From assembly GCA_018806915.1 (NCBI GenBank), contig JAGKQI010000031.1, positions 1,411,053 through 1,475,052 of the forward strand: a DNA stretch of 64,000 nt, written 5' to 3'. Source of the DNA: Phytophthora colocasiae. Lineage: Eukaryota; Oomycota; Peronosporomycetes; Peronosporales; Peronosporaceae. The stretch's first letter is position 1. Each line of letters opens with the position of its first letter. Below the pieces are notes generated by a model that had not been told where the DNA came from, did no database searches, and saw only the letters and a list, made by a program, of their open reading frames with translations. Positions 1 to 9,082 of this stretch are shown here, one piece after another. A program made the position numbers and the translations under genes.

Positions 1-252
1 GAGAGGGGTTTATGCGCCGATATGGAGCTTCGCCGACAGCAATTTGAGCAGCAAATGCAATCGCAACTTAGGCAGCATGAAGATCACATCATAGTTGAGC
101 GAGAGGTGCGAGCTCAGAGAATGTAAATGGAGCAAGACAGCGCTCTTGCACAAGAGCGAGCTGAAGAGCAAGCTCTACAAGCTCGTCGTGAGTCGGAAGA
201 ACGGAACCGACAGCTTATTTTCGAGTGTGTGAAAGTGCTAAGTTATGCTTGA
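1..252 (+). pseudogene. Coiled-coil protein C-terminus, cut by window edge and by an in-frame stop
   Basis: Reading from base 1 gives about 83 codons rich in Glu, Gln, Arg and Leu, for example MELRRQQFEQQMQSQLRQ followed by further E/R/Q-rich heptad-like sequence, ending at TGA 250-252. This is the composition of a charged coiled coil. One TAA at 124-126 interrupts it in frame, so the piece is probably decayed. Similar Glu/Arg/Gln-rich tails are common on Myb/SANT-type accessory proteins of oomycete DNA transposons, which would fit the transposon-rich surroundings, but no DNA-binding domain lies inside the window, so that link is inference. The start is outside the window. Confidence 0.4.
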
Positions 253-534
253 CCAGCAAGAAGAAGTAACCTCGAGAGTTTCGGAAAGATAAATACCAAG
301 ATATGCTACAGTTTATTCGATCACTCTGTAAATAAGTTTTTAGACTTAGAGGCGACAGGCCAAAGTAGTCGTTTCCGCCACGAGAATAGGTGATGCGGAT
401 TGTGAAGAAGAGGCTCTCACGTAGCTGAGCTCCGTTTTTCGAACCAAGCACAATTAAAACGTGACAATAAAAAAGCACTTTTAATCTATTCGAATTGATT
501 GCAACCTTACTGTGACTTCAATATACCATCATGC
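253..534. other. Intergenic, nothing recognised
   Basis: AT-richer sequence after the coiled-coil fragment. An 87-codon minus-strand reading frame covers part of it but has no recognisable domain or codon bias. I see no repeat, RNA gene or promoter here. Confidence 0.4.
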
Positions 535-905
535 TTCCTCCTTCGGGTGGCAGATCTCTGCCTGCACTAGACCGCACATATACTCATCTGGCGATGCCCG
601 AGCAGTAAACAACCACGAGAGCCACATAAACTCATCACCAGGTACTTGTTTTTCATCCCGCGCATAGCCTTTATGTGACGCTTGATGTGCGTCTCCCACA
701 ACCCTTATATGGTATTGGTGTGGGTCCTTGTCATGGGGTCAACGAAATTCAGCGTGTGGTTTACCCAGCTGTGCTCGTAGTACATTCCTGCAAGCAACCG
801 ATATGTTGGCGAGCGTATTCACACGGGCTCCTCGCTCGGCCACGTAGGTAGCGAACATGTCAGAATGAATCCTAGTCCTAGTTTCCACAATCACTCTTGC
901 TTGTG
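535..905 (-). pseudogene. ISXO2-like DDE transposase catalytic fragment, frameshifted
   Basis: On the minus strand the translation gives VETRTRIHSDMFATYV and, after a frameshift near 780, YEHSWVNHTLNFVDPMTRTH, then TNTI-stop-GLWETHIKRHIKAM. This order (Asp in a SD motif, a VNH block, FVDP, then HTNTIEGLW) is the signature of the ISXO2-like transposase catalytic domain (family knowledge: PF12762). The position that is normally the catalytic Glu in TNTIEG is here TAA, so the copy is doubly dead, by a frameshift and by a nonsense codon at the active site. The reading continues as a decaying Cys/His-rich tail to about 535. The zinc-ribbon N-terminus expected upstream is absent on this strand; a separate N-terminal piece lies at 1296-1630 on the other strand. 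Confidence 0.7.
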
Positions 906-1063
906 GTTTCCTTCCTGTTAAGTTTCCGCGCCGTGCGCTCGAGACGCACCTGCTCCAGAGTCCATTTGCCGTAGCGGTCCGAGATGGGAGCCTCCACGGG
1001 CCGCTTGCGCTTGTTCAGCAACGCCGGTGTTATCGTCCACTTTGTGCTGGTAGATTCCTCCAT
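878..1063 (-). other. Small basic reading frame next to the ISXO2 remnant
   Basis: An ATG-initiated 61-codon frame rich in Lys and Arg (contains NKRKRPVEAPISDRYGKW). I do not recognise a domain. It sits immediately upstream of, and slightly overlaps, the minus-strand transposase fragment in another frame. It may be a piece of the same element family or chance. Low confidence that it is a gene. Confidence 0.2.
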
Positions 1064-1295
1064 CTTCCAGTTTAGTTTTGCGTTGCTTGATTATGGTGAG
1101 CGTCAAAGGGAACATGCAAAGGAAACCCTGCGACCCGGTTCGGAACGACCAGAGCGTGGTATGATGGCAAATAGATGGTTACACCTAATCCACACGATCC
1201 AAGGGCCAAGCCGAACCTGGTTCGGAACGGCCCTTAGTAGGTGATTAACGTGTGGTCACTAGTCACTGCTCTTTCGTTTCCAAAGATTCTCCCTG

Positions 1296-1630
1296 TTGAT
1301 GTCCTGCGAGTACGACATTAGCACCGACGCAGACGCGTTCAGGTTTAAGGCCGTGGTCCTGGCGTGCTCCAATAAAAAGGGAGCCATGGAGTGGGCCAAG
1401 CGCGTTGGCTGGCATCAAGGCTTGACTGCCCCAAGTGTGGTGTCGCCATGGTGCAAGACGGCAAACGCTGGCGCTGCAACAGTGCCGGATGCAGGTTAGA
1501 AAAGAGCGTGCGCGCAGAGAGCTACTCACGCTCAAACGCACCACTCTCGAAGCTTATCAAGGTTGTGTTCTTCTGGGAAGCTGGCGCTCACGTGACCGAG
1601 GCTACCCAAGACGTGCAAGATCAAGGCTAG
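1296..1630 (+). pseudogene. ISXO2-like transposase N-terminal zinc-ribbon fragment
   Basis: The plus strand reads GAMEWAKRVGW in one frame and then, after a shift near 1415, RLDCPKCGVAMVQDGKRW followed by RCNSAGCRLEKSVRAES and a hydrophobic FFWEAGAHVTEATQD stretch. A CPKCG...RWRC...GC zinc ribbon followed by SVR and an FFW segment is the usual N-terminus of ISXO2-like transposases. It stops at 1630 without a catalytic domain. Orientation is opposite to the catalytic fragment at 535-905, so the two cannot be one simple element: either an inversion has occurred or they are parts of two insertions. The frameshift and truncation make it non-functional. Confidence 0.65.
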
Positions 1631-1745
1631 AATAAAAGTGAGCGTGGTGTGAAAAAAAAAAACTGTAGTCCCTAACTACATAGATGAATGTTTGTGGCGT
1701 TCGTGTTACTTTTCTAGAAGTTTACTAGCGGGTGCAGGGCATTAA

Positions 1746-2086
1746 CCCTTTCGCGCACATGGATGCATTCTGCTGCCAACGACAGTCTTGCAAACGTGGA
1801 TGATGTTTGAACCCACTCGAAGATAGCAGAATGCTACCATCGAGTCGAAGGGTCGCGTAAACACTACCGTGTATTGGTACTCGCAGATTAAAGTATTATT
1901 TTGGCCAATCGCAGAGCTTATTTAAAAGGCTTCGAAGGTAGCGTTTTGCTCCCATCTGTGTTGTAGCCATCTTAACGGTCGCCGACCCTTCGAAATGGCT
2001 ACACGTCGAAGGAGGCGTTTTGCTAACTTCCATTTTCAATTGTCTTGAGTTTGTATAGTATAAAAGTCACTGTGTTCGCGAAGGGG
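1746..2086. mobile_element. PiggyBac-type MITE, 341 bp, TTAA-flanked
   Basis: TTAA at 1742-1745 and 2087-2090 bracket a 341-bp non-coding segment. Its left end reads CCCTTTCGCG and the inverted right end reads CCCCTTCGCG, a 10-bp terminal inverted repeat with one mismatch, followed on both sides by related CACA/ACACA. TTAA target duplication with CCC-starting ends is characteristic of piggyBac elements. No transposase is inside, so it would be non-autonomous. Its ends differ from those of the larger piggyBac element at 6546-9082, so it belongs to another subfamily. Internal copies of a TCGAAGG/TCGAAGGGTCG motif hint at further inverted structure. Confidence 0.6.
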
Positions 2087-2230
2087 TTAATGAGAGAAAC
2101 TTATAACTGCGATAGCAACCTCCTCTATCTACATGCACAGCGCCAGCTCTCTCCTAGCACCTGAGATACATCCATCCATTCCTATGAATGCCATTACATC
2201 ATCAGCCTTATAACGTCGATTCCAGCATAC

Positions 2231-2515
2231 TCATCGTCCTGCCGTTCGATTTCGTTCTGACTGAGCGAGCCGATGAGTAACACCTCCGCAGCACCGCCCA
2301 CATCGGTTGGACCGGTCTCCAGCATCACCTCCCTGAGCTCGTCGTCTTGAGCTGAGTTCAGGGTAGTCCATCACCTTCCCAGGGACGTCTTTGAGTATCT
2401 CGGTGGCACGTTCCCACGAATCTTCGACATCTTCCAAGCTGACCCAGGCTACTTGCAGCTCCCAGTGATTCACCGCTGCATTAAAACAATGTGCCTTGAT
2501 CGCACGCACACCCAA
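2231..2515 (-). pseudogene. Chromodomain fragment of the gypsy element
   Basis: Contains WELQVAWVSLEDVEDSWE followed by ILKDVPG, which matches the pattern of chromodomains at the C-terminus of gypsy integrases (an aromatic/Leu cage region, then EDSWEP-like, then a helix ending in DVP). It would direct integration to marked chromatin. The distal Arg/Gly/Cys-rich 45 residues look out of frame. It follows the integrase C-terminal piece on the same strand, as expected. Confidence 0.6.
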
Positions 2516-2772
2516 AAAAGGCCCTAATTGGACGCCAGCTCCGAGGTCTCCTTAGTGATGTTCAAACTGGAGTCGCTGTAGAACTCTAGCCTGGACCGAT
2601 GAACCTCGCACTCGTTACCAGTCAGGAGATGCCGGATGGTGGACGCGTTAGGTAACAGCTTTACCACCTTGAATGGACCCACCCACCTTGCCAGTAGTTT
2701 GTTCGTAGTAAGGCGCTTGTCCACCCTTGACCAAAGAACGTAGTCACCCACATCAAAGTTGCATGGAGCATC

Positions 2773-3627
2773 TCAAGACTTGGTCATGGCACGTAGACGC
2801 TTGTGTTCCTTGCGGTCAGACACTTCGAAATGCATTCCGTGAAGCGTTGCCCGAAGCTTGTCCATGTACTGTAGCATATCACCAACATTGCCCAAAACCA
2901 CCTCAACTTTTTCGTTCACCCTGGCACACACTACATGTTGTGCAGAGGGGGAAGGTATACCTAGGAAGAAATCAATCGGTGAAAGTCCCCCAAGAGATTC
3001 CACGGGCGTATGATTGAGAATCGCCTGGACCACAGGCAGCAGGTACGGCCACTCCTTTGTATCCAACTGGTACTTGGTCAGCAGAGCTCGGGTCACTTGC
3101 AGGATGTCTTTGTTGACTCTCTCAACAGTCCCGTTAACCCAGGGAGAATACACAAGTGTGAACGTCTGCTGAACTTTGAGTCGGGCACAGAGGATCTTGA
3201 TCATCTCATTCCGAGAGTGGGATCCTTGATTTGACACGAAGATCTCTGGCTTACCGTACCGCATGCACCATGCAATTAGACCTTTAGCATCATCCCAAGT
3301 TGTAGTAACCGAGTAGGGTAAAAACTCACAGTAATGAGTCATGGCATCCTTCACAACCACTACGTACTGGTTACCGCCAAAACTCTCACCCAAGCTTAGA
3401 TAGTCCCAGTGAACCCCTTCGTTTCGGCGTTCAGCATCGAACGAAGGTCCCCACGGCCGCTGTACTAGTCGACCACGCTTCACATGTTTGCAGGCGGTTA
3501 ATCGCTTTAGTAACGTGGTCATTGGGCCCTCACCCCATTGTCCATGACTGCCACAGTGCGAAACGACCAGGGCTCGCGAACTGCTTTCGCGCCTCACGAC
3601 CGGGATCTTCCGTGCCTCCGTAATCAC
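2773..3627 (-). pseudogene. Ty3/gypsy integrase core, catalytic Asp replaced by Asn
   Basis: The 284-codon stretch carries the retroviral-type integrase core (rve fold). The first catalytic Asp is in HWDYLSLGE. The second motif, usually VSDQGSHF-like, reads VSNQGSHS, with Asn in place of the second catalytic Asp. The Glu is in NGTVERVNKD, 35 residues after that Asn, the standard D,D(35)E spacing. The mutation would abolish strand transfer, so the enzyme is inactive even though this stretch is open. The next downstream part (GDYVLWSRVDKR, 2751-2524) follows after a frame break, and the upstream pre-integrase part overlaps in another frame. Flanking MULE and MITE fragments show repeated insertion in this region. 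Confidence 0.8.
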
Positions 3628-3904
3628 ATCGTCGTGATTAACTCGTTAGCAAACTTCCGTAGCACTCGAGCAATGTCCTCGCGTCGCGGCCAGGCAAACT
3701 CAGGGTCTGTGATCGGCTGATCTGATGAGCAACACCTCTGCAACACCAACTCAGCATCACCAGAGCTTAAGTCGCCAGGCTGATAATCTTTCCCTTGGCC
3801 CAACTCGAGCATATGGCGCTGGAAATTCCGGTTCTTTAAATACTCGCGCTCGGTTTTCGCATATACGAGGAGATTTACAACTCCTTGTAGTTGTTGCTTC
3901 TTTC

Positions 3905-4530
3905 ACACAGTAAAATCATACTTGGCTGACGCGACTGCTTCCCATAAATACGTGATAGTATGAATTTGCACAATAGGATCACAACATCCTGAAACGCCGC
4001 TTTCAACACAGACATTTCCGTGAAATCTTTGTCGATAATGATGCACTACCAGACTCGGTTATTCAGCTTGAACTCTTCCAGTACAGTCAACAAGGTGGTA
4101 CAGCGCTCGTTCTGAACCACAGCATGCTGAACAAAGTCCTTTGCCAAAAACATGGGTCACTATTGAGAAGATCTTTAATAAATTAGTTCCATGGGTGGCA
4201 TCAATCGTTAACACCTCCGGAAACCGGTCAAAGAGGTCAAGCATGTGCTTGGCCTGCAATGTAGTACACGACATTCTAAAAATCACAGTGTCAACAATAC
4301 AGCAAACTACATAGGTCAACAATACATCTTCCGCTTTACCTCTCATGCTCAATATCGACGAATATCCGGCCGATATTGCCGGGTTCGCTGCGAATTCCAT
4401 CATTTATTGCCTCAAGAACTTTGCAGAAGGGATTCCATCTGTCTCCTGGCTCTTGTGAGGTTGTGAATGGGAGGGGGGGTACGTGGATACAAAGTGGACG
4501 GATACCGCTGCTCAGTACCCTCTTGGTCAT
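3905..4530 (-). pseudogene. MULE (Mutator-like) transposase remnant
   Basis: Minus strand: an N-terminal piece with GRIFVDIEHER (about 4370-4336), then LFDRFPEVLTIDATHGTN with a FSIVTHVFGKG continuation (about 4240-4130), then, in another frame, IIDKDFTEMSVLKAAFQDVV (about 4040-3980). These are the blocks around the first and second catalytic Asp of MULE/ZSWIM-type RNase H-like transposases: RFPEVL.IDATHGTN and IDKDFTE...LL..F. At least two frameshifts separate them. No terminal repeats were recognised. The piece lies between the gypsy remnant and the first piggyBac remnant, which is on the opposite strand. Confidence 0.7.
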
Positions 4531-4686
4531 ACAGGTCCGCAGCGGACCTCTAACCTTGGGAGGACCGTGAGAGCCTCAATTACGCGAGTGCATAAATTTC
4601 ACGTTTACAAATCTGTTCTGAATTATCCGTGCACCTTTGAATTTCGAGTAGTGGTGATGGACATCACGAGCCTGCTCAACTTTGAT

Positions 4687-5579
4687 ATGGTGACCGGGAC
4701 TTCGAGGATTCGGAGAATGAGTGTGGACAACAGGCCGTGGATACTGGTGAGGACGTTGACGAAGTGTCTAGCAACGAGGCCTCTCAATGAGCATTATTAC
4801 CTTGGCGCTTGATCGTGCGCTGATCAACGCTTTCTCGCTCTACAAAAAGATCGCTGGACCTGTCGCAGCACGCGTGAAGCTACGCGACTTCAAAAGGCAA
4901 GTGACAGAACAACTTACAAATGTACAGCGAGCCCGACTAGCCAAGGAACGCCACAGCCAACCAATGCCAAAAGTGTCACTACAAAATCTGCTTGGGGCTA
5001 AAAACTGAGTCCACGCTATTACACCAAACTCTAGACAACACTCGTCCGACAAACTGACGTGTTATTTGTGTACGTTGAGGGGGTTCTCCAAAAAGGCTCC
5101 CTTCGGTTGTACTGGATGCTATAGAGGATTTCACGTCGCATCCTTCACTGATTTGATTACTGTTCAGAAAATTGATAACGCAACTGCGTCGGTCTTGAAA
5201 GGAAAACTGCAATGTACATTTGCCCGGTGCGCCGCACCCTCCTTGAAGACCCTATATTCCAGCCTGGAAGCCGCTTCAAGATGTGCTGAGTTACTAGTCG
5301 ACAGCAAGAATTGCTTGCATGGAAACGCAGGTGTTTGTCAGCCCCAAACGCAGATTGTTATCATCGTCTGCGAACACTAGAATGAATTTGTTACCGCGAC
5401 GTGTGGTGACCAACGGTCCAATAGTGTCCACCACTAGTCATTACCGCAATGCGCTAATTTCAACGTCTCTCGGAGTTCAGACGGCACTCGATGCTGTATG
5501 TACAGCAGCAGCAGAAGATGCAGTAGTACACATGCGTCTAAAGAAAAACGAAACAAAAACATATCTAGATCAGCTATAG
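4687..5579 (+). pseudogene. PiggyBac transposase-derived remnant, copy 1
   Basis: An acidic stretch (DRDFEDSENECGQ, about 4692-4730) like the N-terminal region of piggyBac transposases runs almost directly into the C-terminal part (ITLALDRALINAFSLYKKIA, then VKLRDFKRQV), so the central catalytic core is missing, an internal deletion. A TGA at 5006 interrupts the frame. The Cys-rich tail follows (CYLCTLRGFSKKAPFGCTGC with RGFH). Compared with the copy at 8055-8618, about 290 bp are inserted near 5150-5440, before the final HYRNALISTSLGVQTALDAV block resumes in another frame. Terminal repeats were not identified. Assignment rests on similarity to the better-preserved second copy. Confidence 0.65.
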
Positions 5580-6189
5580 CTCCCGTAACCGCATACAAAT
5601 AGCAGACTGCATATACCTGTCGATGTCCTCCTCCTTCTGTACACACAGCGGAACGGTGATCTTCAGCCGTGCTCAATAGGGTTCGGCAAAACCCATCAGT
5701 TCTGCGTGGGTGGGTTTGGGTAATGGGGTTTTAAAGTTCACATGACGTCACTCAGCTTCCGAGTCACCGGGCAACCTAGTAAACTCTATTAACGTCTTTA
5801 TACGGGGGTTCGGCTCGGCTCTCCTCAGCCATTCGCGATTTTTCGCTTCCCAGTTTAGGTCTTCAGTCCATTGGCTAAGATAATTTTTGAAAATGTTTCT
5901 AGATAGTTTCAAAAATGATTATTACTTCGAATGTTACTCAGCGTAATCACTGTCACTATCGTCTTGATCGTCATCAGAACGATCGGATTCTTAAAGTCAC
6001 CACCAATTTTCATCCGCTGACCGAAGCCGAGATGGAGAAGGTGGTGGTTCTCGAGGGAAGACTGGGTGCTGGCATGTTGGACATGAGACATCCATACCTC
6101 GTGTGTCGATATGGGCTAAGATGCATCTGCGGCAAAATTGGTTACGGCATTGTCAGCAGGCATATGGGTCCACTACGCCCTCCTAGCAA
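5580..6189. other. Intergenic, nothing firm
   Basis: Between the first piggyBac remnant and the gag-like fragment. A 96-codon plus-strand frame and a minus-strand frame cover parts, but neither shows a recognisable domain. A GGGT-rich stretch (about 5707-5740) could belong to an element end, but no partner repeat was found. Confidence 0.35.
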
Positions 6190-6440
6190 TGGACATCGAT
6201 CCTAAGTGCTAGCCTCCAATTCGTTCACAAGAACCGCAGGCGCCAGCTGCACAACCGTTGAAGAGGGCGATGTCGTTCTCGCCTCATTTTGACGTTCCTG
6301 TCGGCGCTTTCTGCGGCGGTTGTTACGCTGGCGTCTGCGGTTCTCGTGGAAGGCCCTGGGGTCTAGCGACGGAGGCAGATTGTTGAACCGACATGCCGCC
6401 TAACGGATGCAGCGTGCTTGAAGGGATGCTGGCAGTTACG
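6190..6440 (-). pseudogene. Gag-like basic fragment
   Basis: On the minus strand a Pro/Asn/Arg-rich stretch reads RFNNLPPSLDPRAFHENRRR, then a very basic QRNNRRRKRRQERQNE run, and ends at a TAG near 6207. Upstream there are two Cys in a plausible but incomplete zinc-knuckle context (NCQHPFKH and RCIR in adjacent frames), with a stop between. The composition suits the nucleocapsid part of a retrotransposon gag. This is inference; no protease or other pol motif follows. Confidence 0.3.
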
Positions 6441-6545
6441 GAAGTTGAAGGCCATTCCGATTTTGGCATGGCCTTCAACTGCCCCGTTTGAGGAGTCTAT
6501 ATTTAAAATCTCGAAATCCTATTAGTGGGTGGGTGGGCCTTTTAA

Positions 6546-6562
6546 CCCCCCAACACTCAAGG
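6546..6562 (+). repeat. Left terminal inverted repeat of the piggyBac element
   Basis: CCCCCCAACACTCAAGG, preceded by TTAA (6542-6545). Exact inverted match to 9066-9082. Confidence 0.85.
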
Positions 6563-6923
6563 TAGTTAATTGCAACATCGCTTTTTGCACTCATTCCTAA
6601 CATGTTGTTAAATACAACATCAGATAACGGCATGATGGATCCCGACCGGGAACAGACAAAAGGGACATCCGCGGCGGGTCGCCACCGAACAGACGACGGA
6701 CCAAAAGGATGGCCTCCGACCCGGGGACACCGCAGCGACTCCAGCAGCACCGATCCGTGCTCCGTAGAGCAAATGTAACGGGGGTGAATCAAGTTGGGCT
6801 CAGGCAGGAATGGATCGCGACTTCAGTATCTCAGGCACCGACGATCAGTGGCAGTGGGGCGATGGTTGAAGGTGATCAAGGTATATGGAAGTGGTGACAA
6901 CACCCTTGGCGTTTCCAAAAGTG

Positions 6924-7214
6924 TGATCTGGGTTCTCCGGAAGATGACCAAGCGGGATCACTGAGTGATCGCCTCCGGATCGAGTTCAAGAATCGACTCC
7001 GGGCTAAGTTGGGCTTAAGATTCGACGTGGGCCCCTCTACGAGCTTGATCCTGGTTCTTCGGGTATCGACCAAGTGGGATCGCGCGGAGATCGCCTCCGA
7101 CTAAGTACGAGGTCGGTTCTCGATCGACTCACGGCTTAACCCGACGCTTTGGACACCTCCATCGGCCTGATCCTGACTCCCTAGACGAAAACCAAGCGGG
7201 ATCACGGGGCGATC
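6924..7214 (+). repeat. Three diverged tandem units of about 122 bp
   Basis: Units begin near 6924, 7046 and 7169 with TGATCTGGGTTCTCCGG, TGATCCTGGTTCTTCGG and TGATCCTGACTCCCTAG. Each then has a GACCAAGCGGGATCAC-like block and a GATCGCCTCCG-like block at the same offset. They lie inside the piggyBac element and replace its expected transposase core. No coding function seen. Confidence 0.6.
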
Positions 7215-7306
7215 GGCTCCCGATTAAGTACGAGATAGGTTCCCGATTAGGTACGATATCGGCTCCCGATTAAGTATCGCATCAGCTCCCGAATAAGTAT
7301 CGCATC
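7215..7306 (+). repeat. Four 23-bp tandem units
   Basis: Units start at 7215, 7238, 7261 and 7284, each like GGCTCCCGATTAAGTACGA with small changes. The unit resembles the end of the adjacent 122-bp repeat, from which it was probably amplified. Confidence 0.75.
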
Positions 7307-8054
7307 AGCTCCGGATCAGGGTTAGGGGAACCAGGTTAGCGATCGGCCATGTAGCCAGTGTCATGTGGTCGTAGGATAGTAAATCAGGATGGGACTTTTA
7401 GGCATAGGAATAACCATAAACAGAATCGAATTTGCCCTGAACCACTCAAGTGCCTTCACCCAAAGCCTGGAACCGGGAACTATATTGGCCCACCGGCATT
7501 AGGAAGGTAAGGAGACGAGATCTAGCATAGAGGTTAATACTGGATAATATATTGGCCAGTTTTACCCTATCTAGTGATCTATCCTTTAAGTGCGAACCCC
7601 AGATCGGAAGGAATTGGTTGTTTGGCCAGACGATCCCGTCGAATCTCACCCCTTCAAGACCCCCGCTAAAGGAAGCGGCAAGCAATGAAAAGGAAGGGAC
7701 CGAGTCCCGAACATTGGATTATTGGAAGACGTGGATCAAGGACCAGGCACCCGGATCAAGGCTCGAGAACCTCGCCTACGACCGGGATCAAGTACCCCGA
7801 GGTATAGTGAAGAACTCCCACGCTACCTCACACCCCTGTGTCCCACAAGACATTCTTCCCGCCTACAAGACATCCTCGGAAGTCACCTGGAAGAGCGTAA
7901 CCCGTCTTCGACGGGTACCCAAGGTGGAACTACACACACACACACAGATCACGGATCATCGGGGAACCCCCTCCGTTAGTCGGTGTCTGGGCACAAGTGG
8001 CGATCGCGATCGGCCTCAACGAGATTTTGGCAGATCCGCTCCACCACATCGGTT
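7307..8054. other. Element interior, no gene recognised
   Basis: Inside the piggyBac element. A 169-codon plus-strand frame spans much of it (7552-8061), but it is Pro/Arg/Ser/Thr-mixed without a recognisable domain. A short CA-rich microsatellite (about 7934-7946) is present. Confidence 0.4.
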
Positions 8055-8618
8055 ACGGTAGTTGCATACAACATCTTTATGAATGGTGTGGATAGAGTCG
8101 ACCAGCTGAGAAGTACCAACCCGATCTGCCGCAGGGAGAAGCGACTGTCAATGAGCTTGCTGACATGGGCTCTGGATCTTGCCTTGATCAATGCCTTCGC
8201 GCTATTCATAAAGGTGGCTGGATCAGCAGTATAACGTGTCACTCTACGTGATTTCAAACAGCGTGTTGCTGAAAAACTTACTGCTGTTCATCATACTCGG
8301 CGGGGGAGGGAACGCTGCCGTCGTCAGACTCAACCTAACGAGCCGCTAGAAGATTTAGTGGGGGCAGATCCAAGTTTACATGAAATTACACCAAACTCAA
8401 AGAAGCATTCAAGCGGTAAGCTGGCTTGCTACCTGTGCACGCTGCGTTTCTCGAAAAAAGCGGTCTATGGCTGCACTGGTTGTCAACGGGGATTCCACGT
8501 AGCCTGCTTTACCGCCTTCCACTACCGCGACGCCCTCACATCCAACTCACTTGGGGTCCGCTCCGCGCTAGACGCTGTCTGTGCTAAGGCGTCGATGGGC
8601 TTGTGCACACACGACTAA
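8055..8618 (+). pseudogene. PiggyBac transposase-derived C-terminal remnant, copy 2
   Basis: The frame reads VAYNIFMNGVDRVDQLRS, then REKRLSMSLLTWALDLALIN, matching the C-terminal part of the piggyBac transposase (YN..M.GVD..DQ..., then a helix with D.A..NA). A TAA at 8232 breaks the frame once; reading resumes in the same frame with RVTLRDFKQRVAEKL and a Cys-rich tail (CYLCTLRFSKKAVYGCTGC, QRGFHVAC), ending in a SNSLGVRSALDAVC block. The tail resembles the C-terminal Cys-rich domain of PGBD proteins. The catalytic Asp triad lies upstream in intact proteins and is absent here. The fragment sits inside an element with intact ends. Confidence 0.75.
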
Positions 8619-8656
8619 AGAAAAACAGAACCATCACGCATCTTAGTGAGATAGAG

Positions 8657-8935
8657 TTACCATAACAGTACCGTAATAAAGATCGTTGTGTACCTAACAG
8701 TGCCGTCGAGATGCCGAATGTCATTCTCTACACAATGTGGCAGGTAGATCAGCGACGGCTTGCTCAAGCGGCCGTTCCTTTTATAGTAGTACAGCTGGGA
8801 GAGCGCCGCCTTCACGCGCCGAGCGGTAAGACGCTTGTGGCCGCGGGCTACCATCCGCAGCCTGCTCCCAATGATCTCGTTCCGGTATAGCACCCACTCG
8901 CACGGGGCCTCTCCGCAGTTACTACACGCGATCAT
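8657..8935 (-). CDS. Small Cys-motif protein carried by the piggyBac element
   Basis: A 92-residue ATG-initiated frame starting MIACSNCGEAPCEWVLYRNE: two closely spaced cysteines (CSNC), then PCEW, followed by a basic helical stretch (RRVKAALSQLYYYKRNGRL) and a PHCVENDIRHL motif. I recognise the pattern (C..C...PC.W, then a helical part, then P.CV...IR) as a recurring small transposon-associated frame in Phytophthora-like genomes, but no function is known to me. It lies antisense to, and downstream of, the transposase remnant within the TIRs, so it is probably cargo or a second gene of the element. The last 15 residues diverge from the motif and may be element sequence read through. Confidence 0.45.
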   Translation of the reverse strand: MIACSNCGEAPCEWVLYRNEIIGSRLRMVARGHKRLTARRVKAALSQLYYYKRNGRLSKPSLIYLPHCVENDIRHLDGTVRYTTIFITVLLW

Positions 8936-9065
8936 CTTGGCCTTGGTTTCCAAATTTGGATTTGTAACAGTCCTGTCATTGGCGGAATTTAATGTTTCTC
9001 GGAAGCCTATTGGTCGAGTTACTGAGCGGTCCTCTAAAACACCTCTGGTAGTAAAGGGTTAACAG

Positions 9066-9082
9066 CCTTGAGTGTTGGGGGG
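9066..9082 (-). repeat. Right terminal inverted repeat of the piggyBac element
   Basis: CCTTGAGTGTTGGGGGG, followed by TTAA (9083-9086). Exact inverted match to 6546-6562. Confidence 0.85.

Larger units (their letters stand above)
2231..3840 (-). mobile_element. Ty3/gypsy (chromovirus-like) retrotransposon remnant, 3' part of pol
   Basis: Minus-strand order, 5' to 3': a pre-integrase piece (about 3812-3624), an integrase core (3627-2773), a basic GDYVLWSRVDKR-type integrase C-terminal piece (2751-2524), and a chromodomain-like piece (2515-2231). This is the pol 3' end layout of chromodomain Ty3/gypsy elements. The pieces are in different frames and no reverse transcriptase, protease or LTR is visible nearby, so it is a truncated fossil. 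Confidence 0.75.
6546..9082 (+). mobile_element. PiggyBac-type element with perfect 17-bp TIRs and TTAA duplication
   Basis: The left end CCCCCCAACACTCAAGG (6546-6562) and the right end CCTTGAGTGTTGGGGGG (9066-9082) are exact inverted copies. TTAA lies immediately outside each (6542-6545, 9083-9086), which is the piggyBac target duplication. The 2,537-bp interior carries a plus-strand piggyBac transposase C-terminal remnant (8055-8618), a minus-strand Cys-motif reading frame (8657-8935) and, in place of the rest of the transposase, low-complexity repeats (6924-7306). The element is therefore defective in coding capacity although its ends are intact, and could in principle be mobilised by a related transposase (inference). 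Confidence 0.8.
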
